A DNA stretch of 64,000 nucleotides from Hallella colorans (GTDB lineage Bacteria > Bacteroidota > Bacteroidia > Bacteroidales > Bacteroidaceae): contig NZ_QENY01000001.1 of the NCBI RefSeq assembly GCF_003096815.1, positions 1 to 64,000 of the forward strand, given 5' to 3'. The notes beneath the pieces are model-generated. The model made no database searches and was not told the DNA's origin. It worked only from the letters and a program-made list of their open reading frames with translations. Below are positions 54,718-63,988 of the stretch, in pieces (position 1 is the first letter of the stretch; each line of letters begins with the position of its first letter). The position numbers were made by a program, and so were the translations under genes.

Positions 54718-56055
54718 TTATATTTCTACGTAATCCTTTCTATTATAAAAATCTTCGATAATCCTTACTATTGCTTTAGAAGTTTTATCATCTACATAGG
54801 CTACATTATACGAGAGATTGATCATTTTAACAAAAGAAACAAGTTGGTATCTAATTCCCTCTCCATCCAATTGATAAAAGTAGCGTTTATTATTTTGTGG
54901 ATTTTCAAACCGTATTTCAAAATAATCAGTTTTCCACCAAGGAGCGGGAACATAAATATATCCTTTCGTTCCACTAATAATTAGTTCACCTTCTGATTTT
55001 ACTCCTTGCCCTACTCTTAATGTTGCAACTGCATGTTCGTATACAAAATTGATCTGAGTAAAGCTATCAAAATAATCGTGTTCGGTTAATGGCCTTGATA
55101 TTATTAATTTCTGTTTATAATCCGTTCCAAGTAGTTGAAAAATTGGTAACATGGCTGTAGGCCCCCATGAATTAATACTATTCCATATATATTTTAATTC
55201 TTGAGCTTCTGTATTTAACAGATTTTCCATACTGGTACATGTTACGTCAACAGAAACAATTTCACCTATCCTGCCACTTTTTGCCAATAATAACAATCTA
55301 TAATAAGCTGTAGAATAAGCAGTCTTTACAGCATCCATTAATATGCAGTTATTTGCAGAGGCAAGATTCCTTAGTTCGTCATACTGAACAATATTTGTCG
55401 CTATTGGAGATTCACAAATTACATGCTTACGCTGAAGTAGAGCTGACTTAATTTGAGCATAATGCTCTAGAGGATTTGATATGATATATACAGCATCAGA
55501 CTTCTCCAATAACGACTCGTAGCTTTTTTCTTCTAAGTTTGCGTCTTCTGATTTTATAAATTTTGGATAAAGGCTATAGATACTACTAATAGTTAATCCA
55601 TTTACATACTTACTCTCTAAAATTATCTTATTAATGATTGAGGACTCGCCGACAATGCCCATTCTGATTTTTCTCTCCTCTGTACGAAGATCTGAACTGG
55701 AAATTCCTTGCGTACGTTCCAGATAGACAACTCGACAATATTCATTAAGATAATCAAAATGTCCTCTCCAGTCTGAACCAACAGTAAAAATATCAACATT
55801 AAAACGTTTTATGTCATCTATTTTTTGTCCTTCATACTCCTCGACTATTATTTCATCAGCTAACCCTGTTGCTCTAACTGCTTCTATACGCTCTATTAAT
55901 GTTTGCTGAACGTTTATCTTGCCCCGAACTCTATCAAAACTATCTGCAGTTACTCCGACTATCAAATAGTCACCAAGTGCTTTGGCACGTTCTAAAAGCT
56001 TACGATGTCCCTTGTGAAACAAATCATATGTTCCATAAGTTATAACTCTTGTCAT
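54718..56055 (-). CDS. Glycerol-3-phosphate-type cytidylyltransferase fused to a Gfo/Idh/MocA-like domain
   Basis: A 445-residue fusion. Residues 1-128 are a complete GCT/TagD-type cytidylyltransferase: GTYDLFHKGH at 8-17 with H14 and H17, and RTQGISSSDLR at 114-124. Residues about 130-445 form a Gfo/Idh/MocA oxidoreductase-like part, with RMGIVGESSIIN as the dinucleotide loop. The usual E-K-P catalytic motif reads E215-S-P, so the Lys is lost. The product could be a CDP-activated polyol or amino-polyol, with the second domain acting in a modified or non-redox way. The stop/start junction with the aminotransferase gene shares one base. Donor identity is inferred only. Confidence 0.88.
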   Translation of the reverse strand: MTRVITYGTYDLFHKGHRKLLERAKALGDYLIVGVTADSFDRVRGKINVQQTLIERIEAVRATGLADEIIVEEYEGQKIDDIKRFNVDIFTVGSDWRGHFDYLNEYCRVVYLERTQGISSSDLRTEERKIRMGIVGESSIINKIILESKYVNGLTISSIYSLYPKFIKSEDANLEEKSYESLLEKSDAVYIISNPLEHYAQIKSALLQRKHVICESPIATNIVQYDELRNLASANNCILMDAVKTAYSTAYYRLLLLAKSGRIGEIVSVDVTCTSMENLLNTEAQELKYIWNSINSWGPTAMLPIFQLLGTDYKQKLIISRPLTEHDYFDSFTQINFVYEHAVATLRVGQGVKSEGELIISGTKGYIYVPAPWWKTDYFEIRFENPQNNKRYFYQLDGEGIRYQLVSFVKMINLSYNVAYVDDKTSKAIVRIIEDFYNRKDYVEI

Positions 56056-57134
56056 TATAAAAATCCTTTTCTACTTAAATCCTCAAGGGCATTGATCAAA
56101 ACATCATTGTCTTTTTCTGTCAAATAACCAATATGCCCAACTCGAAATACAGAATCTTTTAGATTACCTCCATTAGGACACACCCAAATATTATACTCAC
56201 TCTGCAATTTCAAGAAAATATCATATGCCTTGGCATGTAAAGGAGTTAATGCTGTTACAGCATTAGGAAGAGACTTTGAGACAATCTTAAAAGGTAAGGA
56301 TTTTATTTTATGACGAAAATCAGAAGCTAATGCATGTACTCTTTCTATTTCCACATCAACTCCACCTTTTTGCTTTATCTCGTTTAATCGAACGTTGATT
56401 TGACGTAGGATACCTACTGCTGGCGTAAAAGGAGTTTGTCCACGTTCACCATCTTTTAGAGCTAAGCTCAAATCAAAATACAAAGAAGAAACCTTGCTAT
56501 CTTTCAATCGATGTATCGCTTTTTCTGACATCGTTATCAGAGATATACCTGGAGCACACGCCAGTGCCTTCTGTGACCCAGTAATCATTACCGCAACATC
56601 CAATTCCTTCATATTTAATGGATCGCATAAAAAAGAACTTATTGCATCAACAACTAAAAATAGTCCATTAGCTTTGCAAAACTTACTTATGCGCTCTATA
56701 TTATATAAAACCCCAACAGATGTCTCGTCTATATTTACTAAAAAACCGGTATAATGCTTTCCCTCATATTGAGCAAGATCTTCATCTGTAATATCGCAAC
56801 CAAACTGTGGTCGTATTTCTGAATAAGGAACTTGATGTATTTTACAAATTTCTACAAACCTTTGTCCAAAAGTTCCTCCATTGATAATCAACACCTTATC
56901 ATTTGAGGTAAAAAAGTTCATGACTACAGCCTCCATAGAGCCTGTGCCAGAACAAGTCATAAAAACTGTTCGGCCAGAACTATCCACTCCTGAGAAACTC
57001 TTAACAAGTTCTTCATTTTCAAGCATTAAAGCTGAAAAATCACTATTTCTAAAATAAGGAATTTGCTCTGCGCCAACATCAAGAACAGCGTCACTTGACA
57101 TAACAGGTCCCACTGTAAAATTTAATTTCTTCAT
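56055..57134 (-). CDS. Class V PLP aminotransferase (alanine-glyoxylate type)
   Basis: A 359-residue enzyme. The start at 57134 makes an ATGA overlap with the LicD gene before it; the frame runs nine codons further. It begins NFTVGPV as in alanine-glyoxylate and 2-aminoethylphosphonate aminotransferases. CSGTGSMEAV binds the PLP phosphate, D163-AISS supports the ring, and TGSQKALACAPG contains the Schiff-base K189. The SQKAL form is closer to the alanine-glyoxylate branch than to 2-aminoethylphosphonate transaminase. With the cytidylyltransferase it may create an amino group on the CDP-linked substituent. No phosphonate-forming PEP mutase is in view. Confidence 0.85.
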   Translation of the reverse strand: MKKLNFTVGPVMSSDAVLDVGAEQIPYFRNSDFSALMLENEELVKSFSGVDSSGRTVFMTCSGTGSMEAVVMNFFTSNDKVLIINGGTFGQRFVEICKIHQVPYSEIRPQFGCDITDEDLAQYEGKHYTGFLVNIDETSVGVLYNIERISKFCKANGLFLVVDAISSFLCDPLNMKELDVAVMITGSQKALACAPGISLITMSEKAIHRLKDSKVSSLYFDLSLALKDGERGQTPFTPAVGILRQINVRLNEIKQKGGVDVEIERVHALASDFRHKIKSLPFKIVSKSLPNAVTALTPLHAKAYDIFLKLQSEYNIWVCPNGGNLKDSVFRVGHIGYLTEKDNDVLINALEDLSRKGFL

Positions 57135-57979
57135 ATATTTATTTTTGTATTTGACTTCCAATAGAAATGAGTATGCCCTGCACTATGTTGTAATCGCTCC
57201 GACTGTGGAGGGAGTTGCATATAATCTCCATAATTTTTTTTCAAATAGATATCGTAGTCTTTGATTGCTTTGAACTTATAACCTTCGAAAACAACATCTA
57301 TGTAATTCTCGAAAATCTCAGCTTTAAAAAATTCACGATTTCCATTTCCATCACATACTATCTGACTTACGTACACTGATTCATTATAGTTATGTTTTTC
57401 TCTTATTATACGTATTTGCTCATTTATCTGATTAACATCTTTGTTAAAATGAATTATTTTTTTTACTATTTGCTTTACGCAAGAATAAAAACCCATATGA
57501 AGACCATAAAAAGGTATTAACCAACGAGCTTGTAATTGGGATTCAAACAAAATGTGAAGTTTTTCCATTTGAGATGTAAAGACATTAAAGTCATTATCTA
57601 CACCATCGATAGGGAATATATCTATCCATACACCTAACTTGTTATTTTCTTTATTAAGTGGAGTAAAAGGAAGTAATGTTTCTGACCTTGTATATTCTGT
57701 ATCACAAACCCGACTGAATGTAAGATAATTCTCATACTCAGAAGACAAGGTCAAACGCGAATTAGACTTAAATTTTTTTAAAAACAATTCATAATCTGGT
57801 CGTGGCATGATTATATCTACATCATCATCCCAAGGAATGAAACCTTTATGCCTGATAGCTCCTAATAATGTACCATAAGCCAAAGAATACCGAATATTAT
57901 ATTGCCTACAAAAATCCGAAACTTCTTTTAAAACTTTTAGAGATATTTGTTGTATATCTTTTAATTCAAGTTCTACCAT
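57131..57979 (-). CDS. LicD-family phosphotransferase (second copy)
   Basis: A 282-residue LicD protein with LAYGTLLGAIRHKGFIPWD followed by DDVDIIMPRPDYE and YGDYMQLPPQSER near the end, which lines the donor site in the family. It overlaps the GNAT gene by 7 bases and the aminotransferase by 4, so GNAT, LicD and aminotransferase are coupled. Two LicD proteins in one locus suggest two substituted positions or two substituents. Confidence 0.9.
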   Translation of the reverse strand: MVELELKDIQQISLKVLKEVSDFCRQYNIRYSLAYGTLLGAIRHKGFIPWDDDVDIIMPRPDYELFLKKFKSNSRLTLSSEYENYLTFSRVCDTEYTRSETLLPFTPLNKENNKLGVWIDIFPIDGVDNDFNVFTSQMEKLHILFESQLQARWLIPFYGLHMGFYSCVKQIVKKIIHFNKDVNQINEQIRIIREKHNYNESVYVSQIVCDGNGNREFFKAEIFENYIDVVFEGYKFKAIKDYDIYLKKNYGDYMQLPPQSERLQHSAGHTHFYWKSNTKINI

Positions 57980-58587
57980 TTTCTGAACAAAGTTCTTTTT
58001 AAGAAAGTTTCTTTACCATTTGCATGCCAAAACAAGCGACATTTTACAAAAGAAGCAAGATAGTGAATCCTTAGTCTGACAATAGTTAAAATTTTCGGAG
58101 GGATTATATCTTCTCTAAATATATATGAATAATAGTTTGTTGAAGGAAAGGATGCGTAGCCAACTTTTCTACATCCACATTTTTTTAAATGCCACTTAAC
58201 AGAATCTACAGCATTAACAGCTGTGTCAGAAAGTACATAATGTTTGTTATTTGCCAGTAAATACTTTTTCCTTAAAGAATATAGCAGAGAACCAATACCC
58301 ATATGTTTACACGAGGGCGAAATTGCTGTAATAATTGCATAAGCATAATTATCATATTCTTTTATCGCTGTAATTCCCAAAATTTGATCGTCCTTAGACA
58401 GGGCTATAAAATAAGTTTCAGACAAAACCTTTTCTTCTAAGTCTTTTAAAGTGTATTGAGAGCATGTAAAATAAATTCCTTTCTTTTGATGGCTTTCAAA
58501 AGAACCATGAATTAAAGTCAATAATTCTTTATATCTTTCTTTAGGAATATAACGAACGATTTTTAAATCTAATTTCTCATTTTTCAT
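57973..58587 (-). CDS. GNAT-family N-acetyltransferase
   Basis: A 204-residue protein (start at 58587, MKNEKLDLKIVRYIP; the frame runs six codons further). The acetyl-CoA loop is ITAISPSCKHMGIGSLLY, matching R/Q-x-x-G-x-G/A with K for R. The C-terminal part is basic and unassigned. It could acetylate the amine made by the class V aminotransferase in the same coupled run, or act on an amino sugar. Catalytic details are not visible. Confidence 0.75.
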   Translation of the reverse strand: MKNEKLDLKIVRYIPKERYKELLTLIHGSFESHQKKGIYFTCSQYTLKDLEEKVLSETYFIALSKDDQILGITAIKEYDNYAYAIITAISPSCKHMGIGSLLYSLRKKYLLANNKHYVLSDTAVNAVDSVKWHLKKCGCRKVGYASFPSTNYYSYIFREDIIPPKILTIVRLRIHYLASFVKCRLFWHANGKETFLKRTLFRKW

Positions 58588-58699
58588 ATTATATGATTGG
58601 GGCAATTTATCTGATTATTAACCTCTTATAATAAACACTATACAAGATTCCAAAATTACAATTACTTATATTATTTTATTAACTTTTAAATTTTGAGCG

Positions 58700-60229
58700 T
58701 TATATATGACACAACTTATACATATACGATTTCAAAACACTACGTTGATCTTGTTTTAATCCTATAAGAAAGATGGCACTGCCTCCTATTGTAACCTCTA
58801 ACAGTATCGTACACATTAGATGCCACCATCCTTCTAATTCTATAAAACACAAAGTCCCATAAATAATAGAAAGTGTTATAATAAAAACTACTATGCATGG
58901 AGAAATACCTTCCTTATAAAAAGTTGACATAGAAAACTCCATCATGTTTTTTTTAAGAAGCATAGTACAAATATTATTTTTTATAAGTTCCAATAAAAAC
59001 AACAAGAAGAAAGGATAATAAGGATTCAAGAAAAACCTTAACAAAACATACATCATTGGCAAATACGACAAATAGACGATACTATTTAATAAAGACACTG
59101 CTTTATTTTTTCCTGTGGCAGTTATCCCATATTTTACAGAAGAAAACAAAGAATCACCAAGTATCATTAGCAACATAAATCTACAAATGTTTGCCGTATA
59201 TGCAGGGGGTGTTCCTAACCATAAACGTAATATGAACTCACAATCTATAATAAAAGGTATTGTAAGAAGCATCATAAAAAAAAAAGAGAACTTAGAAGAC
59301 AATATAATAAGCTCTTGCATACGTCGATACTCTTTCAAAGAATAAGCTTTGATAATTGCAGGGCGTACCGAAAGCATAAAGTTGTTTGCAAAACCAACAA
59401 CGGCCCCATAAATAGTATTAGCAAAGCCACAAGCAGCATTAATACCAACACCAAAGAACATATTTAGCAGAATACTCTGCCCCTGTTGCTTCAAACCGAA
59501 AGAAAAATTTCCAGCTACACCCCATCCCGAAAAAACCAATATCGGCTTGGCTATTTCTTTATCCCATCTCAACGTCCATTTGCAATCTTTAAAACTATGT
59601 TTACAATAGAATACATAAACTGTAAAAATAAGAAAACTAAATAACAATAAAAGTAAACCATAAGTGACCAGATGATCAAAACTAATAAGCATCAGCATGA
59701 AACAGGCGATCAGTTTAAGCAATGTATCACCTATTCCGATATAGGCAAAAACATTCATCCGCTCGTATGCAATAATTGCTGCATTATAGGGAACTTGAAG
59801 CATTGATAACACCATCATTCCCACTGTACATTGATATACAATGAGGGCTGCTGTCATTCTACCCTCTGGAATAACAAGTTTATGATATACAATCCATAAG
59901 CCTACAGTCTCACCAAGCAATAAGACAATGACAGCAAACAATATATGAACATTTAATGATGCGGAGAAAGTTCGTTGAAAACGAGAGGTATTATCTCGCG
60001 CGAGTTCAAATGCCAAAAATCGCGAGGTGGCTGCTGCCAATCCACCATTAAAAAATGTGAATAGGCTAATTATTCCTGCTACCACCTGAAAAACACCCAT
60101 ATCAGTTACTCCCAATATTTGAAATACAACACGGGAAGTATACAGCGAGACTACCAAATTAAAAAGCATACGACCATAAAGAAATATGGTGTTCTTTGCA
60201 ATAGTCTTGTTTGATGATATTTGTTCCAT
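58700..60229 (-). CDS. Polysaccharide flippase (Wzx/MVF-like)
   Basis: A 509-residue membrane protein with about 14 helices that should flip the lipid-linked repeat unit across the inner membrane. The N-terminal motif NTIFLYGRMLFNLVVSLYTS, then GVFQVVAGIISLFTFFNGGLA are typical of Bacteroidota Wzx proteins. The second half shows VGINAACGFANTIYGAVVGF. A run of ten A (plus strand 59276-59285) lies inside the gene in a Phe-rich helix and is a possible slippage site, although the frame is intact here. It pairs functionally with the polymerase at 50396. Confidence 0.92.
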   Translation of the reverse strand: MEQISSNKTIAKNTIFLYGRMLFNLVVSLYTSRVVFQILGVTDMGVFQVVAGIISLFTFFNGGLAAATSRFLAFELARDNTSRFQRTFSASLNVHILFAVIVLLLGETVGLWIVYHKLVIPEGRMTAALIVYQCTVGMMVLSMLQVPYNAAIIAYERMNVFAYIGIGDTLLKLIACFMLMLISFDHLVTYGLLLLLFSFLIFTVYVFYCKHSFKDCKWTLRWDKEIAKPILVFSGWGVAGNFSFGLKQQGQSILLNMFFGVGINAACGFANTIYGAVVGFANNFMLSVRPAIIKAYSLKEYRRMQELIILSSKFSFFFMMLLTIPFIIDCEFILRLWLGTPPAYTANICRFMLLMILGDSLFSSVKYGITATGKNKAVSLLNSIVYLSYLPMMYVLLRFFLNPYYPFFLLFLLELIKNNICTMLLKKNMMEFSMSTFYKEGISPCIVVFIITLSIIYGTLCFIELEGWWHLMCTILLEVTIGGSAIFLIGLKQDQRSVLKSYMYKLCHI

Positions 60230-60268
60230 AAAAGAACTCTCTATGATTGGATTATCTGAGTGTCAACT

Positions 60269-60406
60269 CTACTCCCATCCATCTCCCCATACTTCTTCTG
60301 CATCTAAATCAAAGGGGTTGGAGTGGATGCCGCTGGCCTCGTCTTCGATGAGGTTTCCATTGGGGTCGATGTTATTATCTTTGTTTATTCCCAGATGAAC
60401 TGTTTT
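60269..60406 (-). pseudogene. Possible orphan C-terminal coding remnant
   Basis: The minus strand has a 45-codon open stretch without an ATG, ending in a stop at 60269-60271. It encodes an acidic tail with IDPNGNLIEDEASGIHSNPF and closing in AEEVWGDGWE. It is richer in G and C than the surrounding capsule genes. The even acidic composition and low number of rare codons suggest a once-coding tail, possibly left after recombination between flippase and FkbH genes. I do not recognise the parent protein. It may be chance. Confidence 0.3.
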
Positions 60407-60452
60407 TCATATAAAAGACGAGTAAAAAAACATTTTAGTTTACAAAGGCGGT

Positions 60453-62183
60453 TTATTTTCTCGTATTATCTGTTATGGTTACTATCTTAGAATACTCTTT
60501 GTCGAAAACACAATTAAATATCTCGTGGTCGCTGGCTGTTTGTACTTTCTCCATATTCAATTCATTAATGATTTTAAACATTGGACCGTTTCGTATCGTT
60601 CGCTTAAAATTAAAATGTATTTTTCCTCCGTATTTTGCTGCCAGATAGTTGATTAGTGTTGGCTCTATTTTTTTATTGGCAACCCGGCAGCTGATAACGA
60701 AATCTGTTACACAAGGAATATTATCAGCACGACTAATTATCAAAAAACCAACGATCCCATAATCTCCAAACTTGTCCGTACTTTGCAGTACATAGCTATC
60801 AATATCGGTGCTTTCTACCAGTGTCGTTACTTCCTCAAGTGATAAACGCCGCCCTGAAGAGTTCAATTGATTTGTACGTTGTAGTAATTCATAACATCTG
60901 GGAAGTGTTTGGAACGTTGGTGATGACAAAATTAAACGAATTTTACAACTGGCAAGAAAATCATTTATGTCACCATCCCAAACTTCTTCTTCTCTTTTTT
61001 GCTTTTCAAGCATCCTATATGTTTCTCTGCGTTTCTTTGAATCCTCCGTTACAACAATGTTAAATCGGTTGCATTTCGAAAAACTCAAGATTTCTTTCGG
61101 ATCTATGCAGGTAATGCTTGGAAGTGCTAATTTTACTTCATTTCTTTCAAACGGATTATCATCAACAAAAACAACTGTATTAGGATGGATATTCATTTGT
61201 GTTAATGTATGATTGATATTTACACTTTTGGGATTCCAATTTATTTTATTAAATACAAAATATTTGTCGATATCATGCTTTCTCAAAAATGCCATTACCT
61301 GAGGTTCATCATTTTTTGAAGCAATGCTATTAACAATTCCTTTGCTGTCCAAAAATTTAATTAATTGAATGAACTCATTTCGAACTTCTACTTGCTCATT
61401 TTCAATCATCACTCCCTTCCACAGTGTATTATCCAAATCCCAAACTACGCATTTTATTTTTTTTCCTTTCGTATTGCTTCTTGGTTCAAGCTCTAAATAG
61501 CTAAATATGATAGATACATGTTCCTCAGCATTTGTTGGATGAATATTTATAAAATAAAGATCCTTAGAATCACTATAAGGTGGGATCGCAATTTGGAATT
61601 CGGATTTTCCCAATGGAATTTCAATTCGCTCACGAAATAACAGTTTGGAAGTAGACTTCACATCTATTAAAAAGCTTGTTTCGTGATCTTGATTTTCAAT
61701 AACGAGATGAAGTTCTAACGTGTCGTTTTCAGGATTACTTCGAATTAAATAGTTAATATAACGTTGCCGAAAACTAAACCAACCATGATCAAAAAAAGTA
61801 TGGATTTTTTGAATTGGAGATAATGCAGCACATTTTCTAAATACAGCACCTAATTTTGTTATGACTTTATATGTCTCAGCATATTTATTTCTTTCTAAAG
61901 CTTTTGTTTTTAATTGGCTTTCTATTTTTGCCCATGTTCTGAATTCCACTTTAGCTCCAAGTTTGCCATCGAGAATTATAGGGGATATTCCATTTTCAAT
62001 CCTAATGCAGTTTCCATCCTCACGCTTTTTGTAACGACTGCATGTATCATAACATGCAGGAGCAGCACACTCAACACAGTGTTCTGTCCACAACAAAGGT
62101 ATCAGTTTTTGCTTCGAATATTGTTGTGTTATCACTTTATTCAGTCCTTTAATTCTATCCTTGGAGTAGATAAATTCAAACAT
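60453..62183 (-). CDS. FkbH-like HAD protein with an N-terminal ferredoxin-type cysteine motif
   Basis: A 576-residue protein. Residues about 243-400 are a HAD-IIIC/FkbH domain with VVWDLDNTLWKG (D249, D251) and VFVDDNPFERNEV. Residues about 405-565 look GNAT-like, with FGDYGIVGFLII and CRVANKKIEPTLINYL, as usual for FkbH proteins that load glyceryl or other acyl groups. The first 60 residues are unusual: C36-x2-C39-x4-C44-x3-C48 and C59 in an arrangement like one cluster of DmsB-type ferredoxins. A beta-rich part (about 70-235) follows. An FkbH protein normally hands its product to a carrier protein, but no carrier is visible in the window. Confidence 0.8.
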   Translation of the reverse strand: MFEFIYSKDRIKGLNKVITQQYSKQKLIPLLWTEHCVECAAPACYDTCSRYKKREDGNCIRIENGISPIILDGKLGAKVEFRTWAKIESQLKTKALERNKYAETYKVITKLGAVFRKCAALSPIQKIHTFFDHGWFSFRQRYINYLIRSNPENDTLELHLVIENQDHETSFLIDVKSTSKLLFRERIEIPLGKSEFQIAIPPYSDSKDLYFINIHPTNAEEHVSIIFSYLELEPRSNTKGKKIKCVVWDLDNTLWKGVMIENEQVEVRNEFIQLIKFLDSKGIVNSIASKNDEPQVMAFLRKHDIDKYFVFNKINWNPKSVNINHTLTQMNIHPNTVVFVDDNPFERNEVKLALPSITCIDPKEILSFSKCNRFNIVVTEDSKKRRETYRMLEKQKREEEVWDGDINDFLASCKIRLILSSPTFQTLPRCYELLQRTNQLNSSGRRLSLEEVTTLVESTDIDSYVLQSTDKFGDYGIVGFLIISRADNIPCVTDFVISCRVANKKIEPTLINYLAAKYGGKIHFNFKRTIRNGPMFKIINELNMEKVQTASDHEIFNCVFDKEYSKIVTITDNTRK

Positions 62184-62186
62184 CTT

Positions 62187-62984
62187 TTATTTCTTTAGTC
62201 GTTGGTAAATGTCCATGGATGTAGTAACTTTTAGTTTATCTTTGCTCTGACGTTCTGAGAGATAACTACAAATTTTTTCAAACTTTGATCTTTCGAAATC
62301 CCAGTTATCTCTAACATGTCCATCCTCAACAATACTATGAAACATTAATACACAAGCCATGTGGTGTTTTTCTGCATATTCTATGATTGCAAATAACATT
62401 TCTGCAGAAATAGAACTTAATACGGGTATGCTGTATATCAAACCGTTATCTATACTCTGCATTAAAGTATCCTGATAAGCCCATCTGTATAATAAGGGAA
62501 ACTTTATAATTCGGCTGATTTTTCTAAAAAATACTTTTATTCCTTGATATTTCAAATATCTCAACGAAAGTCTAATATACTTTATTTCAAGCTTATCCAA
62601 TTTAGGTTTTATGATTTCGTATTCATCAAGTCTAAAACCTGTTCCCGGACTTGCAAACCCATTCCCTAATTTAGTAAGCTTTTCTGTATTAAGATCTCTT
62701 TTGAGTTCTTCTATTCCTTGTGTAATATCTTCAATCGTGTTTTTGTGATAATAACCATGTCCAGCTATTTCCATTGCATCATCTTGATACAACTTATAAA
62801 CCATTTCCACAGTCATGGGTTTGCTTGGTGCTAAAGAAGTCAGACTTTGCTCTCCTCGAACAAATCCTGTGGTGATATTAAATGTAGCTGGTAAATGGTA
62901 TTTTTTTAATATCGGATAGGCTATCTCATAATTGTCTATGCGCCCATCATCGAAACTAAAATTAATTAATGTAGTTCTATTCAT
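62187..62984 (-). CDS. Polysaccharide deacetylase (CE4/NodB-like)
   Basis: A 265-residue protein. NodB motif 1 is FSFDDGR (D12 catalytic base, D13 metal ligand) and motif 2 is GHGYYHKN (H75, H79 metal ligands). FASPGTGFRLDEYE matches the motif 3 region, with RxxY-type contacts altered. MFHSIVEDG corresponds to the final conserved His. It should remove acetyl groups from N-acetylated sugars. It has no signal peptide, so it may act on precursors in the cytoplasm. It ends 3 bases before the FkbH gene. Confidence 0.85.
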   Translation of the reverse strand: MNRTTLINFSFDDGRIDNYEIAYPILKKYHLPATFNITTGFVRGEQSLTSLAPSKPMTVEMVYKLYQDDAMEIAGHGYYHKNTIEDITQGIEELKRDLNTEKLTKLGNGFASPGTGFRLDEYEIIKPKLDKLEIKYIRLSLRYLKYQGIKVFFRKISRIIKFPLLYRWAYQDTLMQSIDNGLIYSIPVLSSISAEMLFAIIEYAEKHHMACVLMFHSIVEDGHVRDNWDFERSKFEKICSYLSERQSKDKLKVTTSMDIYQRLKK

Positions 62985-63017
62985 TATACATTAAATTTAA
63001 TCTGTATATAAAAAGGT

Positions 63018-63988
63018 TTATTGGGAATATTGCCCACCATAAAACAAATTATTTATCCACCACATATTTGCCGTACATTTAACAATATAGTAGGAGATAA
63101 AAGTGAAAACGATGCCAATAATAGGCAATATAACCAAATCTTCAAGAACTCCTATCTCAGAAACCTGCAAAAATGGGATAGAAACAGCTAAGCGTTCAAG
63201 CACGAAAATCTGAACGACATAGATGCCCAACGTGTATTTTCCTATATTCGACAACTCATCTATCATTTTTGATGGTGAGGCAATAGAACATACAGTTTTG
63301 CATATACCTAAACATAGCATTGAACCAGCAAGCCCTACAATATATTCCATAACGATATAGGTCGGCATCGATATAATAGTTTGTAATGTTACTTTATCCA
63401 CAGCGTGGCCTTTTCCAAGTAAGATTAAAAGAGTAAACACAATGAGTGACAAGAACGTTATTAGCTTTGTGTGTTTATCGTACCATTGATAATGTTTTCG
63501 CAAAAAATATCCGGTCCAAAAGAATAGAAGATAATAGTTTATCATCAGGCTTCCACCGTATGGGATTGCAAGCATTACAATAGAAGATATGGCACAAGCT
63601 GCCGCATCATTGTGAATCACTTTTTTACTTATATACACCACTATATAGCAGGCAAACAGGCATTTTAGAAACCACACACCTCCATAAAGTTCGCGCATAT
63701 ACCCCCCCCATTAGTATACGCTATCGCTGCCAAAAGTAAAGAACCCACTACAGACGGTACAAGTAATTGTTTACACTTTTTTATCAGAAAATTTTTGAAT
63801 GGCAACAAAAATGAGCTATGAGAAAAGAAACCACACATCGTCATAAACAATGACATATGGAAAGAATAAATGATAGGACGAATCTTGCTCTGCAGTTCAT
63901 CGCCAAAATAATATGCATGCCCTATGCACACTAAAGTTATCGCTAAAAATTTAGCAAAGTCTAAATAGATGATTCGCTGCTTCCCCAT
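63018..63988 (-). pseudogene. Acyltransferase-3 gene split by a shift at a G8 run (probably phase-variable)
   Basis: Two frames make one protein. 63665-63988 encodes the N-terminal part with YLDFAKFLAITLVCIGHAYYF and FHMSLFMTMCGFFS, the catalytic-His and second motifs of acyltransferase-3 enzymes. It then runs off frame and ends after 107 residues. 63018-63698 encodes the remaining membrane helices (226 residues, with NIGKYTLGIYVVQIF). The junction is exactly at eight G on the coding strand (plus strand C at 63702-63709). Nine or six G would join the frames into one protein of about 320 residues. In this sequence the gene is OFF, unless the count is a sequencing error. Confidence 0.8.
63702..63709 (-). 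repeat. Homopolymer G8 tract in the acyltransferase gene
   Basis: Eight consecutive C on the plus strand (G on the coding strand) lie at the frame break of the acyltransferase. Such tracts in surface polysaccharide modification genes commonly change length by slipped-strand mispairing and switch the gene on and off. Confidence 0.7.

Noticed and set aside
56055-57134. 2-aminoethylphosphonate transaminase and phosphonate pathway
   Set aside because: The PLP-Lys motif is closer to the alanine-glyoxylate branch, and no PEP mutase or phosphonopyruvate decarboxylase is in the window.
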